NCBI GenBank assembly: GCA_030455605.1
Contig: JAKDPD010000001.1
Coordinates: 52,363-116,362, forward strand
Reading direction: 5' to 3'
DNA: 64,000 nucleotides
Source: Lactobacillus sp.
Lineage (GTDB): Bacteria; Bacillota; Bacilli; Lactobacillales; Lactobacillaceae
The notes beneath the pieces were generated by a model. It saw only the letters and a list, made by a program, of their open reading frames with translations. It did not search any database and was not told where the DNA came from. Below, piece by piece: positions 1 through 10,983 of this stretch. The translations under genes were made by a program, and so were the position numbers. The stretch's first letter is position 1. Each line of letters opens with the position of its first letter.

Positions 1-1490
1 CCAGCTGCGTGAGCAGCGTCAATCGTGTGCTTAATTAAGCGCAAAACTGATGGGTTATATGGCTGGTAGAGGTAAGAAACGTTATCATTACCACGATCAG
101 CAGCCATCGTATATTGAATCAAGTCGTTCGTCCCAATTGAGAAGAAGTCGACTTCCTTAGCAAATTGGTCAGCTAAAATAGCAGCAGCTGGAACTTCAAT
201 CATCATCCCAACTTCATACTTACCAATCTTAACACCTTGCTTGCTTAAAGCTTCATGCTCTTCCTTCAAGATTTGCTTAGCTTTACGTAATTCACCTAAA
301 GTCCCAATCATTGGGAACATGATGCACAGGCGACCAAAAGCAGAAGCCCGCAATAATGCTCGCAATTGGGTCCGGAAAATCTTCTCATTCTTAAGTGATA
401 ATCGGATTGCCCGGATACCTAAGAATGGGTTCATTTCTTCTGGTAAGTCCCAGTAATCCAGATGCTTATCGCCACCAATATCCATAGTCCGAATCACAAC
501 TGGCTTGCCGCCCATCCCTTCGATGACTGCCTTGTAAGCGGCAAATTGATCATCTTCAGTCGGGAAATCACTCGAATCCATGTACAAGAATTCAGTCCGG
601 TAAAGACCAACAGCTTCAGCACCGTTGTCCTTAACACCAGTCATATCGTTAGGCGTCCCAATGTTAGCAGCAATTAAGAAATGCTTGCCATCGGCAGTCA
701 TCGAAGGCTCATCCTTCAGCTTACGCCATTCAGCCTTTTGTTTCTTAAAGGCAGCACCCTTAGCTTCAAACTTAGTCACTTCAGCGTCACTTGGTAAAAT
801 AACGACATCACCGTCTAAACCATCAACCACTAATAATTGACCATTTTTGACGTCAGTCGTGATGGTTTCAGTCCCAACCACAGCAGGCAATTCTAGTGAA
901 CGTGCCATAATGGCTGAGTGAGCTGTCCGACCACCAACGTCAGTAACGAAACCCTTAACAAACTTCTTGTTTAATTGGGCGGTATCACTTGGCGTTAAGT
1001 CATGTGCAACCACAACCACTTCATGATCAATCGAAGCTGGATCTGGTAACTGCTTGCCTAACAAGTGCGCCATCACCCGTTTCGTGACATCGCGAACATC
1101 TGCTGCACGCTCTTGCATGTAAGGATTGTCAGTCATTCCTTCAAAAATAGCAATGAAATTTTGAGCAGTAGCGTCCAAAGCAGCTTCAGCATTTTCTTTG
1201 GCATTCTTGATTTCAGTCTCAATGGCACCAGTAAACTCTGGGTCATTTAAAATCATCAAATGGGCTTCAAATACTTGTGATTCTTCTTCGCCAAGGGTCT
1301 TCTTGGCAACATCACGGATTGCTTCAACCTCAGTGGCAGAAGATGTAATCGCTTTCTTGAAGCGTAAAACTTCAGCGGCTGCATCCTCAATAGCTGTTTT
1401 AGTGAAAGACAAATCAGGCTCTACCAGCAAATATGCTGGGGCGACTGCGATGCCATCACTAGCTGCAATCCCGTTTAAAGTCTTCGTCAT
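1..1490 (-). CDS. ptsI: Phosphoenolpyruvate-protein phosphotransferase (PTS Enzyme I), 3' part beyond window edge
   Basis: Minus-strand translation from ATG at 1490 gives [22 protein letters not shown]...[21 protein letters not shown] (phospho-His signature)...; runs off the left edge so is absent from the ORF track; start overlaps the ptsH stop (TAATG). Confidence 0.95.
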   Translation of the reverse strand, partial: MTKTLNGIAASDGIAVAPAYLLVEPDLSFTKTAIEDAAAEVLRFKKAITSSATEVEAIRDVAKKTLGEEESQVFEAHLMILNDPEFTGAIETEIKNAKENAEAALDATAQNFIAIFEGMTDNPYMQERAADVRDVTKRVMAHLLGKQLPDPASIDHEVVVVAHDLTPSDTAQLNKKFVKGFVTDVGGRTAHSAIMARSLELPAVVGTETITTDVKNGQLLVVDGLDGDVVILPSDAEVTKFEAKGAAFKKQKAEWRKLKDEPSMTADGKHFLIAANIGTPNDMTGVKDNGAEAVGLYRTEFLYMDSSDFPTEDDQFAAYKAVIEGMGGKPVVIRTMDIGGDKHLDYWDLPEEMNPFLGIRAIRLSLKNEKIFRTQLRALLRASAFGRLCIMFPMIGTLGELRKAKQILKEEHEALSKQGVKIGKYEVGMMIEVPAAAILADQFAKEVDFFSIGTNDLIQYTMAADRGNDNVSYLYQPYNPSVLRLIKHTIDAAHAA

Positions 1491-1756
1491 TATTCAGCCA
1501 AACCTTCTTTAGTCATGGTATCGGCAATGGCGGCAATGGCTTCCTTAGCATCATCACCGTCTGCTTTAATGGTGATATCAGCATTTTGACCAACGCCAAG
1601 TGACATCACACCCATAATGGACTTCAAGTTAACAGACTTGTCGTTGTAATCAAGACTAATGTCTGAACCGAACTTAGAAGCTGCTTGTACTAATAAAGTA
1701 GCTGGACGTGCGTGGATACCTGTTTCTGCAATAATGTGAAATTCGCGTGATTCCAT
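1490..1756 (-). CDS. ptsH: Phosphocarrier protein HPr
   Basis: 88 aa, [14 protein letters not shown] motif and [10 protein letters not shown] region; directly upstream of ptsI. Confidence 0.97.
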   Translation of the reverse strand: MESREFHIIAETGIHARPATLLVQAASKFGSDISLDYNDKSVNLKSIMGVMSLGVGQNADITIKADGDDAKEAIAAIADTMTKEGLAE

Positions 1757-1863
1757 TGGTAATTTATCTCCTTATCAACTGTTAACTTAAAATAATACTC
1801 ATCGGCTACTACATTATCATTTTTTAGCTCGTAAAACAACAATAATGTAACAGTTTACATCTC

Positions 1864-2049
1864 CTAATCAGTTAAATCTTGCCGGCGATAGATAATCGTA
1901 CCGCCACGCAAAGCCCGCCCTGTGATGTCTTGACGCTTTTCATAAGTGCGCAATTGCCGCTGAAATTCAAAAGCATCGGCTGGGGTCACCTCATACTCTT
2001 GCCGCTTCCCTGCAACTAATTCATCTAGTACTTGCTGATAATCGGTCAT
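1864..2049 (-). CDS. Small conserved-type hypothetical protein
   Basis: 61-aa ORF with RBS-like upstream sequence, divergent from clpE. Confidence 0.5.
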   Translation of the reverse strand: MTDYQQVLDELVAGKRQEYEVTPADAFEFQRQLRTYEKRQDITGRALRGGTIIYRRQDLTD

Positions 2050-2121
2050 GTTGAACTCCTTTCCTAATAGCTTCCATTATAACCAGAAAGCGGGATTGGG
2101 CAACTTTACGCATTTCGAGTA

Positions 2122-2148
2122 TTAGCACTTGACGTGCTAGAGTGCTAA
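2122..2148. promoter_or_regulatory. CIRCE-type (HrcA) operator overlapping the clpE promoter
   Basis: TTAGCACTT-GACGTGCTA-GAGTGCTAA versus CIRCE consensus TTAGCACTC-N9-GAGTGCTAA; overlaps -35 TTGACG (2129-2134), N17, -10 TAAACT (2152-2157). Confidence 0.85.
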
Positions 2149-2206
2149 ATGTAAACTCTATTTAAGATCTAAAAAAGGGACCTACATTAAGAAAGGTGGT
2201 CATGAC

Positions 2207-4408
2207 GTGCTGTGTGAAAATTGTCAAAAGCGACCTGCTTCCATCCACTTATTCGCAAAAATCAATGGTGAAAGCCGTGAACTGAATTTATGTCAAACCT
2301 GTTATTCTAACTTACGTGCTGAACAAGGAGGTACTGCGATGAATCAAAACAATGAAAATTTATTCGGTGATTTTGACGAATTCTTTAATTCATTAAATGG
2401 TGAGCGGCGCGAAAGCCGCGGTGCAATCCCACAAGGACAACCTGATCGTGGCAATGGTGGCGGTGCAGGCGGCGGTAACAAGAGTCTGCTAGCACAATTT
2501 GGGACTGACTTAACCGATTTAGCTAACAAGGGCAAAATTGATCCCGTCATTGGCCGTGACAAAGAAATTGCCCGTGTGATTGAAATTCTGAATCGCCGGA
2601 CGAAGAACAACCCAGTACTCATTGGGGAAGCTGGGGTTGGTAAAACTGCGGTGGTCGAAGGCCTAGCCCAACAAATTGTTGACGGTTCAGTCCCAGCTAA
2701 ACTGCAAGACAAGCGAATTATTTCGCTGAACGTGGTTTCACTCGTCCAAGGCACTGGAATTCGTGGTCAGTTCGAGCAACGGATGCAACAATTGATTAAA
2801 GAGCTTCAAGTCAACCCGAATATCATTCTCTTTATTGATGAAATTCATGAAATTGTTGGTGCTGGGAATGCTGAAGGTGGCATGGATGCTGGTAACATTA
2901 TCAAACCAGCCCTTGCACGAGGTGAATTGCAACTCGTTGGTGCCACTACGATTAAGGAATACCGCGAAATTGAGAAGGACTCAGCGCTTGCCCGCCGTTT
3001 CCAACCAGTTTCCGTACGCGAACCTTCAATTGATGAGACCATCCAAATTCTTAAGGGAATTCAAAAGCGATACGAGGATTATCACCATGTCACTTACACG
3101 GACGAGGCCATTGAGGCAGCTTCTAAATTATCAGCCCGCTACATTCAAGACCGCTTCCTACCTGACAAGGCAATTGACCTCTTAGACGAAGCTGGTTCAC
3201 GCATGAACCTGACGATTCCGTTTGTTGATAAGGCTAAGGTGGCGGAACGGATCCAAGCAGCCGAAGAGCTCAAGAAGACTGCTTTAAAGAATGAAGATTA
3301 CGAAAAAGCGGCTTACTACCGTGATCAAATTGAAAAATATGAAAAGCTCAAGGACCAACATGTTGATCCAGACAAGTCACCGGTCATCACTGACAAGATT
3401 ATGAACAAGATTGTCGAAGAAAAAACGAAGATTCCGGTTGGCGAAATTCAAAAGCACGAAGAAGAACAATTGCAGAATCTTGGATCTGATCTGGAAGCCA
3501 GTGTGATTGGACAAAACCAAGCGGTTGACAAGGTCGCTCGCGCGATTCGGCGTAACCGGATTGGGTTTAATGAATCTGGACGCCCAATTGGCTCCTTCCT
3601 CTTCGTTGGTCCAACTGGTGTTGGTAAGACTGAACTAGCCAAACAGCTAGCTAAACAAATGTTTGGCTCAGAAGATGCCATGATTCGCTTCGACATGTCA
3701 GAATACATGGAACAGTATTCCGTATCGAAGTTAATCGGGTCTGCTCCTGGCTACGTCGGCTACGAGGAAGCTGGTCAGTTAACCGAACGGGTTCGTCACA
3801 ATCCTTATAGCCTAATTTTGTTAGACGAAATCGAAAAAGCCCATCCAAATGTGCTAAACCTCTTCTTGCAGATTCTAGATGATGGTCGCTTGACTGATTC
3901 ACAGGGCCGGACAGTATCGTTTAAAGATACGATTATTATCATGACGTCTAACGCGGGCCAAGGCATTTCTCGTGCCAGTGTTGGCTTCAACGCTGAAAAT
4001 GCGACCCCAACAGCTGAGAGTGCTCGTAACGACATGACTTCGTTCTTCAAGCCAGAATTTCTAAACCGGCTGGATGACGTCATTGAATTTAGCCCACTTT
4101 CAAAGACTGATTTAATTAAGATTGTCGACTTACTACTAGCCAAAACAAACCGGATGGTTAAGGATCAAGGGTTGCACATTGAAGTGACCCCAGCTGCCAA
4201 AGAAAAATTGGTCGACCAAGGTTTCAACCCAGCCATGGGAGCACGACCACTACGTCGGACCATTCAAGAAGAAATTGAAGACAAGGTTGCTGACTTTAAG
4301 CTTGACCATGTCGATGCTAAGAATTTCAAGGCTGATTTGGTGGATAATCAGATTGTCATTCAAGAAATGACCCCATCAATCTCAGATTCTACCCAAGTAA
4401 CTAAATAA
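2207..4408 (+). CDS. clpE: ATP-dependent Clp protease ATP-binding subunit ClpE
   Basis: 733 aa, N-terminal CxxC...CxxC zinc finger ([10 protein letters not shown]...LCQTCY), two AAA+ modules ([18 protein letters not shown]); GTG start. Confidence 0.95.
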   Translation: MLCENCQKRPASIHLFAKINGESRELNLCQTCYSNLRAEQGGTAMNQNNENLFGDFDEFFNSLNGERRESRGAIPQGQPDRGNGGGAGGGNKSLLAQFGTDLTDLANKGKIDPVIGRDKEIARVIEILNRRTKNNPVLIGEAGVGKTAVVEGLAQQIVDGSVPAKLQDKRIISLNVVSLVQGTGIRGQFEQRMQQLIKELQVNPNIILFIDEIHEIVGAGNAEGGMDAGNIIKPALARGELQLVGATTIKEYREIEKDSALARRFQPVSVREPSIDETIQILKGIQKRYEDYHHVTYTDEAIEAASKLSARYIQDRFLPDKAIDLLDEAGSRMNLTIPFVDKAKVAERIQAAEELKKTALKNEDYEKAAYYRDQIEKYEKLKDQHVDPDKSPVITDKIMNKIVEEKTKIPVGEIQKHEEEQLQNLGSDLEASVIGQNQAVDKVARAIRRNRIGFNESGRPIGSFLFVGPTGVGKTELAKQLAKQMFGSEDAMIRFDMSEYMEQYSVSKLIGSAPGYVGYEEAGQLTERVRHNPYSLILLDEIEKAHPNVLNLFLQILDDGRLTDSQGRTVSFKDTIIIMTSNAGQGISRASVGFNAENATPTAESARNDMTSFFKPEFLNRLDDVIEFSPLSKTDLIKIVDLLLAKTNRMVKDQGLHIEVTPAAKEKLVDQGFNPAMGARPLRRTIQEEIEDKVADFKLDHVDAKNFKADLVDNQIVIQEMTPSISDSTQVTK

Positions 4409-4496
4409 CCCATTTACCCACGACTTTTTTATTGTAAAACCTGAATAAGTGTATACTTAAGGCAAAGAGTAAGAGAGGCCAGAAACGGGGGAAACA

Positions 4497-4778
4497 ATGC
4501 ACTTAATTGATGTTACCAACAGCTACGCTGAGTTAGTTCACAGTCAGTTGAATACGACCGATGCGAACTATGTTAAAGTCTATTCATTGGGTAAAACGTC
4601 AGTCGTTTACACTGAAAATCGTGTAAGTATTGGCATTGTGCTTGAAAACCACGAACGCCGGATACGCGAGGATGAAATTGAATTCATAGCCAAGCGTTTA
4701 CTCGCCAACTATCAAGGTTCTCATACCTTGACAGTTGACAATAACCGCCATGTGATTGAAATTCATACCAACAAATAG
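4497..4778 (+). CDS. DUF1827-type small protein downstream of clpE
   Basis: 93 aa, sequence and clpE-adjacent position typical of this family. Confidence 0.6.
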   Translation: MHLIDVTNSYAELVHSQLNTTDANYVKVYSLGKTSVVYTENRVSIGIVLENHERRIREDEIEFIAKRLLANYQGSHTLTVDNNRHVIEIHTNK

Positions 4779-4791
4779 CCTGTTTAGACTT

Positions 4792-4832
4792 AAAAAAGCA
4801 CCTCATTACCTTTAGTAATGAGGTGCTTTTTT
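4792..4832. terminator. Bidirectional intrinsic terminator
   Basis: AAAAAAGCACCTCATTACC-tttag-TAATGAGGTGCTTTTTT between convergent genes. Confidence 0.9.
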
Positions 4833-4842
4833 ATTGCTTAAA

Positions 4843-6408
4843 TTATAATTTTTCAGTTAACACCACGTCAGGGTACTTGTCTTGAAAGAAGCGCTGAGCA
4901 AATTCATTTTCAAATAGGAAAAGTGGATTCCCATAACGATCCTTCACCAGCAAGTTGCGTGAACTCGACATGCTAGGATCGAGTTGCTCAGGCTTAATCC
5001 AGCGTGCCACGCGATGGCCAATAGATTCCATTGTCACTGCCGAATGGTATTCATTCTGCATCCGGAATTGAAAGACTTCAAACTGCAATTGCCCAACGGC
5101 GCCTAAAATATAATCATCCGTTTGATAATTCTGATACAGCTGAATGGCCCCTTCTTGGACTAATTGATTAATCCCCTTGTGGAAGGACTTTTGCTTCATC
5201 ACGTTCTTAGCACTGACCCGCACGAACAATTCTGGCGTAAATTCTGGTAACGGTGCGAAAACTTGTTTTTTACCGGTATAAATACTATCACCAATTTGGA
5301 AATTACCGGTATCATACAAACCAACAATATCGCCGGCAACGGCATCTGCAACTTTGACCCGTTGACTGGACATAAATTCGGTCGCATTATTCAACCGAAT
5401 TGTTTTACCAGTACGGGCTAGCTGGACATCCATCCCCTTGCGGAACTCGCCGCTACAAATGCGCACAAACGCAATTCGGTCACGGTGCTGGGGATTCATA
5501 TTAGCTTGAATCTTAAAGACGAAGCCCGCAAATTCCGGTGTATCAGGCGCAAGTTCATCGCCCTCATTGACCGGATGACTAGCTGGTGCTGGTGCCAAGT
5601 CAACAAAAGAGTTAAGGAAGGTTTCCACCCCAAAATTGGTTAAGGCTGAGCCAAAATAAACGGGGGTTTGCTGACCAGCAATTACCTTATTGCGATCAAA
5701 TTGATTTCCTGCCATCTTGATTAGTTCAATGGCCTCTTGGGTTTCCTTAAACTGTGGATCACTCGCAAGTGGTTCATCAGCTGGCAAGTTACCGGCAGCA
5801 TCAAGTGGTACAAAGTGGTCAGCGCCAGCTTTGCGATATAATTCAACCCGCTGATTTCGTAGGTCATACAAGCCTTGCAAGGTTTGTCCCATCCCGATTG
5901 GCCAGTTCATGGCGACCCCTTCAATTCCCAGCACTTCTTCTAATTCAGCAATTAAATCGAGTGGTTCACGCCCATCCCGATCAAGCTTATTCATAAAGGT
6001 AAAGATCGGAATGCCGCGCTGCTTAACGACCTTAAATAACTTCTTTGTTTGCGGCTCAATCCCCTTAGCAGCATCAATCACCATGACTGCCGCATCAACC
6101 GCCATTAAGGTCCGATAAGTGTCTTCAGAAAAATCCTGGTGTCCAGGCGTATCTAGGATATTGACCCGTTTACCCTTAAACTCAAACTGCATCACTGAAC
6201 TCGTTACCGAGATCCCACGCTTTTTCTCAATTTCCATCCAATCGGAAGTAGCGTAATGGCCTGTCTTGCGGGCTTTAACCGTTCCGGCATTACGAATAAC
6301 CCCACCAAACAGTAACATCTGTTCTGTAATGGTAGTCTTACCAGCATCCGGGTGGGAAATAATGGCAAAGGTGCGACGCGCGTTTACCTTGGCTAATAAA
6401 TCACTCAT
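4843..6408 (-). CDS. prfC: Peptide chain release factor 3
   Basis: 521 aa GTPase: [33 protein letters not shown]. Confidence 0.95.
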   Translation of the reverse strand: MSDLLAKVNARRTFAIISHPDAGKTTITEQMLLFGGVIRNAGTVKARKTGHYATSDWMEIEKKRGISVTSSVMQFEFKGKRVNILDTPGHQDFSEDTYRTLMAVDAAVMVIDAAKGIEPQTKKLFKVVKQRGIPIFTFMNKLDRDGREPLDLIAELEEVLGIEGVAMNWPIGMGQTLQGLYDLRNQRVELYRKAGADHFVPLDAAGNLPADEPLASDPQFKETQEAIELIKMAGNQFDRNKVIAGQQTPVYFGSALTNFGVETFLNSFVDLAPAPASHPVNEGDELAPDTPEFAGFVFKIQANMNPQHRDRIAFVRICSGEFRKGMDVQLARTGKTIRLNNATEFMSSQRVKVADAVAGDIVGLYDTGNFQIGDSIYTGKKQVFAPLPEFTPELFVRVSAKNVMKQKSFHKGINQLVQEGAIQLYQNYQTDDYILGAVGQLQFEVFQFRMQNEYHSAVTMESIGHRVARWIKPEQLDPSMSSSRNLLVKDRYGNPLFLFENEFAQRFFQDKYPDVVLTEKL

Positions 6409-7316
6409 TAATCTGTCTCACTATCTTCTTTCTGTTCGACCTGCCTTTTTGGAAGTGTCAAAAGTAGCGTACTTAGCCTTGAGCCTTGCATTCTACGCGT
6501 TGTTAGCTTCATCCCATTCGGCAAATCAATACTTAACTTTTCATTTTTGGCGGGAATCAGTCCTAACTTGGTAATCATATACCCAGCAATCGTATCCACA
6601 TCTTCCATCGCCAACTTCGTGCCAAATTTTTCATTGAAATCATCAAGTGGCATTTTGCCATAAATGACATAATGGTGGGCATCTAGCTGATTAAACAGCA
6701 CTTCAACGGGATCAACTTCATCATCAATATCCCCTACAATTTCTTCAATTAAGTCTTCAATGGTGGCTAATCCAGTGACACCACCATACTCATCTAATAA
6801 AATCGCCAATTGTTGCTTCGTGCGCTGCATTTCCATCAACAATTCGCCGAGCTCTAATTTTTCTGGCGCAAATAATGGCGAGGTCATCACATCACCATAA
6901 TCGAGCACATCAAAACCCAGCTTGCGCGCTTTGCGTAATACCGTTCGAATATGAATCACACCAACAATGCGATCTTTATCATGTTGGTAAACTGGAATAC
7001 GCGAATAAGGTTGACTTAAAATCGCATCCAAATTAGCTTGGAAGGGATCATCCATGTCCACCATAAAGGCGTCAGGGCGAGCCACCATGACCTCGCGCAC
7101 ACTTTTTTGCTCAAAGTTTAAAATGCCACGCAGCATACGATATTCAGAATCGGTAATTTTTTGATGACGCTGTAATTGACTGATTTCATGAATTAAATGG
7201 TCTTTTGGTGTTTCTTCCTTTGCCGGAGCAAATTTGCTACGTAACCGATCAAAGATGGTTTCCGCCGCAGGGTCACTACTCATCTCTTGCTCTCTTTCTT
7301 CCGCTATCAACTGCAC
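6408..7316 (-). CDS. CBS-pair / CorC_HlyC domain protein (hemolysin-family), no DUF21 domain; start possibly 7283
   Basis: [15 protein letters not shown]...YSRIPVY...GVIHIRTVL...[28 protein letters not shown]. Confidence 0.85.
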   Translation of the reverse strand: MQLIAEEREQEMSSDPAAETIFDRLRSKFAPAKEETPKDHLIHEISQLQRHQKITDSEYRMLRGILNFEQKSVREVMVARPDAFMVDMDDPFQANLDAILSQPYSRIPVYQHDKDRIVGVIHIRTVLRKARKLGFDVLDYGDVMTSPLFAPEKLELGELLMEMQRTKQQLAILLDEYGGVTGLATIEDLIEEIVGDIDDEVDPVEVLFNQLDAHHYVIYGKMPLDDFNEKFGTKLAMEDVDTIAGYMITKLGLIPAKNEKLSIDLPNGMKLTTRRMQGSRLSTLLLTLPKRQVEQKEDSETD

Positions 7317-7389
7317 GTAAATATTGCTATTATAGCATAGACCAAGGCATAATATGCTAAAATAGCCTTTAAGAAACGAGGTTCCTGCT

Positions 7390-7845
7390 ATGAAAAAGAA
7401 TCACCTGTTATTAGTTTTCACTTTTTTATTAGTTATTCCCTATCTTTGCAGTCTGACCATCATTGGCATTGGCTACAATGCACTTGTCTTACATTCGGCA
7501 GAATGGTTTCGCTCAATGGTTGGCTCATTTTGTGGTGCTTTGATTATGTTCGCAATTAAAGCCACCATTCAGCGGCCACTCGACTTACTAGCCAACGAAA
7601 CGACCGAGCCTTTATTGAAACAGTCGCTCCGGCTATTCAGTGTCCGCCGAAGACGTAAGCTACTTGTGCTCAATATCATCATCGACTTTTTTCTCTGCTA
7701 TGGCGCGACCATTCTAGTACGCGACTGGCTTACCCTAGATCAGATTGTCGGAACCACCATTGGCTACGTCTTCTTGGTAATGTTCATTTCCACTTGCCTT
7801 GGTGCGTATGTCGAATATGATCAACTTGCCCTTAAACCACGCTAA
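7390..7845 (+). CDS. Small integral membrane protein, unknown function
   Basis: 151 aa with about four hydrophobic segments. Confidence 0.6.
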   Translation: MKKNHLLLVFTFLLVIPYLCSLTIIGIGYNALVLHSAEWFRSMVGSFCGALIMFAIKATIQRPLDLLANETTEPLLKQSLRLFSVRRRRKLLVLNIIIDFFLCYGATILVRDWLTLDQIVGTTIGYVFLVMFISTCLGAYVEYDQLALKPR

Positions 7846-7860
7846 CTTGAATATAACCGC

Positions 7861-8331
7861 TTAATGACTGGCACCTAAGTATAGACTTTGGGTCAGTTTT
7901 TGTTTGTCTAAATCAAGCGTCTCAAGTAAATATGGCGTTGGACTATCACCCAGGTTTTGGTAAACAGCTACCCCCTGCTGCGTTAACGCATGTAGAAAAT
8001 CAGGGATGGTCTGGCTAAGCGGCCGATCAAAAGCTGCTAAATCACCAGACTGAACCCGTTGAGCAATTTGGGCAGCAGGTAATTCATAAGCTAGTAGCCC
8101 TGCTCCTGGCGTTAAAGGCTGAGGACTAACTAGCCCGTACCAATACATAAAATGGCTGGGGCCGAAGACTAATAGCCGAGCCCGCTCCTGAATCTTACCC
8201 GTATTTTGCAACCATATTTGAAACGCCGAATCCGCTTCAAGCCTCACATTTTCAGCCTGAAAAGATTGCTGCTGGTCCATTAAACTATCAGGAAATGGTT
8301 TTCCCGTAAATACTAACTTAGCTTGTTCCAT
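7861..8331 (-). CDS. Hypothetical protein
   Basis: 156-aa ORF, codon use and spacing consistent with a gene. Confidence 0.55.
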   Translation of the reverse strand: MEQAKLVFTGKPFPDSLMDQQQSFQAENVRLEADSAFQIWLQNTGKIQERARLLVFGPSHFMYWYGLVSPQPLTPGAGLLAYELPAAQIAQRVQSGDLAAFDRPLSQTIPDFLHALTQQGVAVYQNLGDSPTPYLLETLDLDKQKLTQSLYLGASH

Positions 8332-8352
8332 GTGATTCTCCGCTTACTCCTA

Positions 8353-9168
8353 TTAATATTCTGCTAGCTCTGAAAACGAAATAATCTCGCCTGCTAAAAA
8401 GGCACTAATTTGATTACCCGAAAAACCATGCTGATACAGATACTGACGCATCTTTTGCTGTTGTTGCGCAGCTGGCAGGCGTCTAAACCGTTTATAAGCC
8501 TTGATGCCCTGCCGTTTTAGCGCTTCAAGTTCATCATCGCCTTCACTAACTGGTTCTGCATTGGCCAAAATAGTGGTCAATAAGTCCCCGCTAAATCCAT
8601 GACTACGCAACTTTGCCTGCATTTTTCGATTAACTTCACGGCTCGATAATTTTCCAACTTGACTGGTTAACGAGCGAACAATTTTTTGCCCAATTGGTAG
8701 CCAGTCATCATCTGGTACCGCAGCCAGAGCATTCTCGGCCAGCTCATCAGCAATCCCCTTTTGGGCTAATTGTCGCGCAAGGCTCATCGGCCCATGACTC
8801 CCAACTCGTAAATTATGCTTAATAAATAACTGGACATATGCTTCATCATCCAATAACCCGAGGTCGGTCAACTCTGCCACTGCATGCGCTAGTGCTTCCG
8901 GGCTTGCACCCTTTTTAGTGAGATAGACACTCACTTCATGCACCGTGCGTGGTTCATAACTCAAATACTGGGCGGCTAAATCACTAACTTTAGCATCCAC
9001 ATCAAATTGCTGAATTGCGGCAACTTGCTGATCAGTTAGCGTCTTACCCTTTAACAGCACGAATTCTGCTAAAGTTTTCTCGCTCACCGAAAAAGCATAG
9101 TGGCCATCTAAAAACAAATTATAACGGTGCTGGCGCCTTTGGGCCGTCACACTAGTAATTGTTGCCAT
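8353..9168 (-). CDS. recX: Regulatory protein RecX (track ORF extends to 9282; likely start MATITSVTAQ at 9168)
   Basis: Repeated RecX three-helix motifs (YLSYEPRTVHEVSVYLTKKG, LGLLDDEAYVQLFIKHNL..G); GGGG-rich RBS before 9168. Confidence 0.85.
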   Translation of the reverse strand: MATITSVTAQRRQHRYNLFLDGHYAFSVSEKTLAEFVLLKGKTLTDQQVAAIQQFDVDAKVSDLAAQYLSYEPRTVHEVSVYLTKKGASPEALAHAVAELTDLGLLDDEAYVQLFIKHNLRVGSHGPMSLARQLAQKGIADELAENALAAVPDDDWLPIGQKIVRSLTSQVGKLSSREVNRKMQAKLRSHGFSGDLLTTILANAEPVSEGDDELEALKRQGIKAYKRFRRLPAAQQQQKMRQYLYQHGFSGNQISAFLAGEIISFSELAEY

Positions 9169-9280
9169 CGTAAATCCCCCTGTTACCTTAATGCTAGCAA
9201 ACTTTCGCCAAACTTGCGAAGAACTTTTAGTTCGCGTTACAATAATTACGTTAATTATGTTTTTAGTAGAAAGAAGACTC

Positions 9281-10657
9281 ATGCCTCAAACAACGAAGCA
9301 ACCAGCCCACCATACCCGTGATGTGATTATTACCATTAAACGTCTCGGTATTAATGGTGAAGGAATCGGTTATTACAAGAAAAAAATTATTTTTATCCCT
9401 AAGGCACTCCCTGAGGAAGTCGTGGTTGCCAAAATTACGTCAGAATATCCGCGTTATCTCGAGGGCGAACTTGTGCGCATTAAGGAAAAATCACCACAGC
9501 GCATGCCTTTTCCCAAGAATGTTAATCCTGCAGTTGGTGGACTAGAGCTCGCACATTTAAGCTACCCTGCCCAACTCGCTTATAAAAAGGACAATCTGGT
9601 CGAAGCCCTCAACCGCTATCGTCCGCGTGGCTATCAAAAGTATAAAATCAAGGCCACGATCGCTGCCCCAACCGAATGGGGTTATCGCAATAAGGCTTCG
9701 TACCAACTAGAACAAGACCACAAGCAGACCAAGCTAGGTCTCTATGCCCCTAACTCACATGACTTACTCGACTTGCCAGTGATGCCAACACAAAGTGATG
9801 CTACCCAAGCAGTGGAGCGGGCTGCGAAAGCTTTAATTGAGCTTCTGCAGGTTCCCATTGCCAATAAGTGGCACCACAGGGACGGCGTTAAAACGGTGGT
9901 CGTACGCGAAGCCATCAGTAGTGGTGAGATTCAGGTTACCCTGATTACCATTGGCCACAAAGTCGCCCACTTGCCTGAACTAGCCACTGAATTACTCAAG
10001 CTAAAAGGCGTCGTGAGTGTCTATCAGAATGAAAATGACTGGCAGAATCCGCAGCTCTGGGGTAATAAAACAGAAAAATTAGCGGGACAAAACCAAATCA
10101 TCGAAACCATGCTTGGTAAAAAATTTGCGTTATCCCCACGGGCCTTTTTCCAGCTGAATCCCGCCCAAACAGTTAACCTCTATCAAGTTGCGTTAAAATA
10201 TCTCGACTTGCAATCAGATATGACCTTAATTGACGCCTATGCAGGCGTTGGGACTCTAGGAATTCTAGCCAGTGATCGTGTCAAACAGGTTGTTGGGATT
10301 GAAAGCATCCCCGAGGCGGTAGCCGATGCCCAACACAATGTGGCACTTAATCACATTAAAAATGCTGATTATGTCCAAGGAAATGTTGATCGGGTCTTGC
10401 CTGAATTACAAGCTGAAGGTTTGCCGATTGATGCCTTGATTGTCGATCCACCGCGAACTGGCTTAGCTAAGAGCTTGATTAAAACCTTACTACGGGTTAA
10501 GCCTAAGACCTTTGTCTACATTTCTTGCAACCCATCAACGCTGGCACAAGATTTAATTCTCTTGACGGAGGCTTATGATGTCCGGGTAATCCAGAATGTG
10601 GATATGCTACCACAAACGCCACGTTGCGAATGTGTTGTTAAACTAGTGCGACGTTAA
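9281..10657 (+). CDS. rlmD: 23S rRNA (uracil-5-)-methyltransferase, RumA/RlmD/RlmCD family (track ORF starts 9191)
   Basis: TRAM-like N-terminus, FFQLNPAQT, DAYAGVGTLGI, DPPRTGL, VYISCNPSTLAQDL. Confidence 0.9.
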   Translation: MPQTTKQPAHHTRDVIITIKRLGINGEGIGYYKKKIIFIPKALPEEVVVAKITSEYPRYLEGELVRIKEKSPQRMPFPKNVNPAVGGLELAHLSYPAQLAYKKDNLVEALNRYRPRGYQKYKIKATIAAPTEWGYRNKASYQLEQDHKQTKLGLYAPNSHDLLDLPVMPTQSDATQAVERAAKALIELLQVPIANKWHHRDGVKTVVVREAISSGEIQVTLITIGHKVAHLPELATELLKLKGVVSVYQNENDWQNPQLWGNKTEKLAGQNQIIETMLGKKFALSPRAFFQLNPAQTVNLYQVALKYLDLQSDMTLIDAYAGVGTLGILASDRVKQVVGIESIPEAVADAQHNVALNHIKNADYVQGNVDRVLPELQAEGLPIDALIVDPPRTGLAKSLIKTLLRVKPKTFVYISCNPSTLAQDLILLTEAYDVRVIQNVDMLPQTPRCECVVKLVRR

Positions 10658-10665
10658 ATAATGAT

Positions 10666-10707
10666 AAAAAAAGACGACTGTGATTGGAGTATCACAGCCG
10701 CTTTTTT
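10666..10707 (+). terminator. Intrinsic terminator after the rRNA methyltransferase
   Basis: Hairpin ..GACTGTGAT-TGGAGT-ATCACAGCCGC followed by TTTTTT. Confidence 0.75.
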
Positions 10708-10734
10708 ATTGTGGACAGGGTTAAAGAACTTAAC

Positions 10735-10975
10735 GAACTAATTATACCTCACCTCGCAAGCGAGGCTTTTTCAAAGGAACAACCGCTAGTTGAAAATCAA
10801 GCCGATTATCGACTACTGTCTACGAACTAAAGCAATTTAACCAAATACTAGCTTCACTCAACGCAAGCTAGAGGGTTTCATGATTAAGGTAATCCAAGCA
10901 AACAACAGTTTTCAAGTACTACACTATTACACCTCCCCCATCCACCATAGTCATCATAGCATGCATAGTAAGCGG
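10735..10975 (-). other. Structured non-coding element; possible degenerate type I (holin-like) toxin-antitoxin or sRNA locus
   Basis: Minus-strand promoter TTGCAA-N17-TATGAT, GGGGGAGGTG RBS-like sequence but no intact ORF, followed by hairpins; plus strand carries a promoter-like TTGAAA-N18-TACTGT and the hairpin CCTCGCAAGCGAGG + T-run. Confidence 0.3.
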
Positions 10976-10983
10976 TTGCAACT

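Noticed and set aside
1-1490. Several small plus-strand ORFs (241-1512)
   Set aside because: All lie opposite ptsI, which reads continuously on the minus strand
2344-2754. 136-aa minus-strand ORF within clpE
   Set aside because: Fully antisense to a strongly conserved gene; compositional artefact
2835-3185. 116-aa plus-strand ORF within clpE
   Set aside because: Alternative frame of clpE with no recognisable domain
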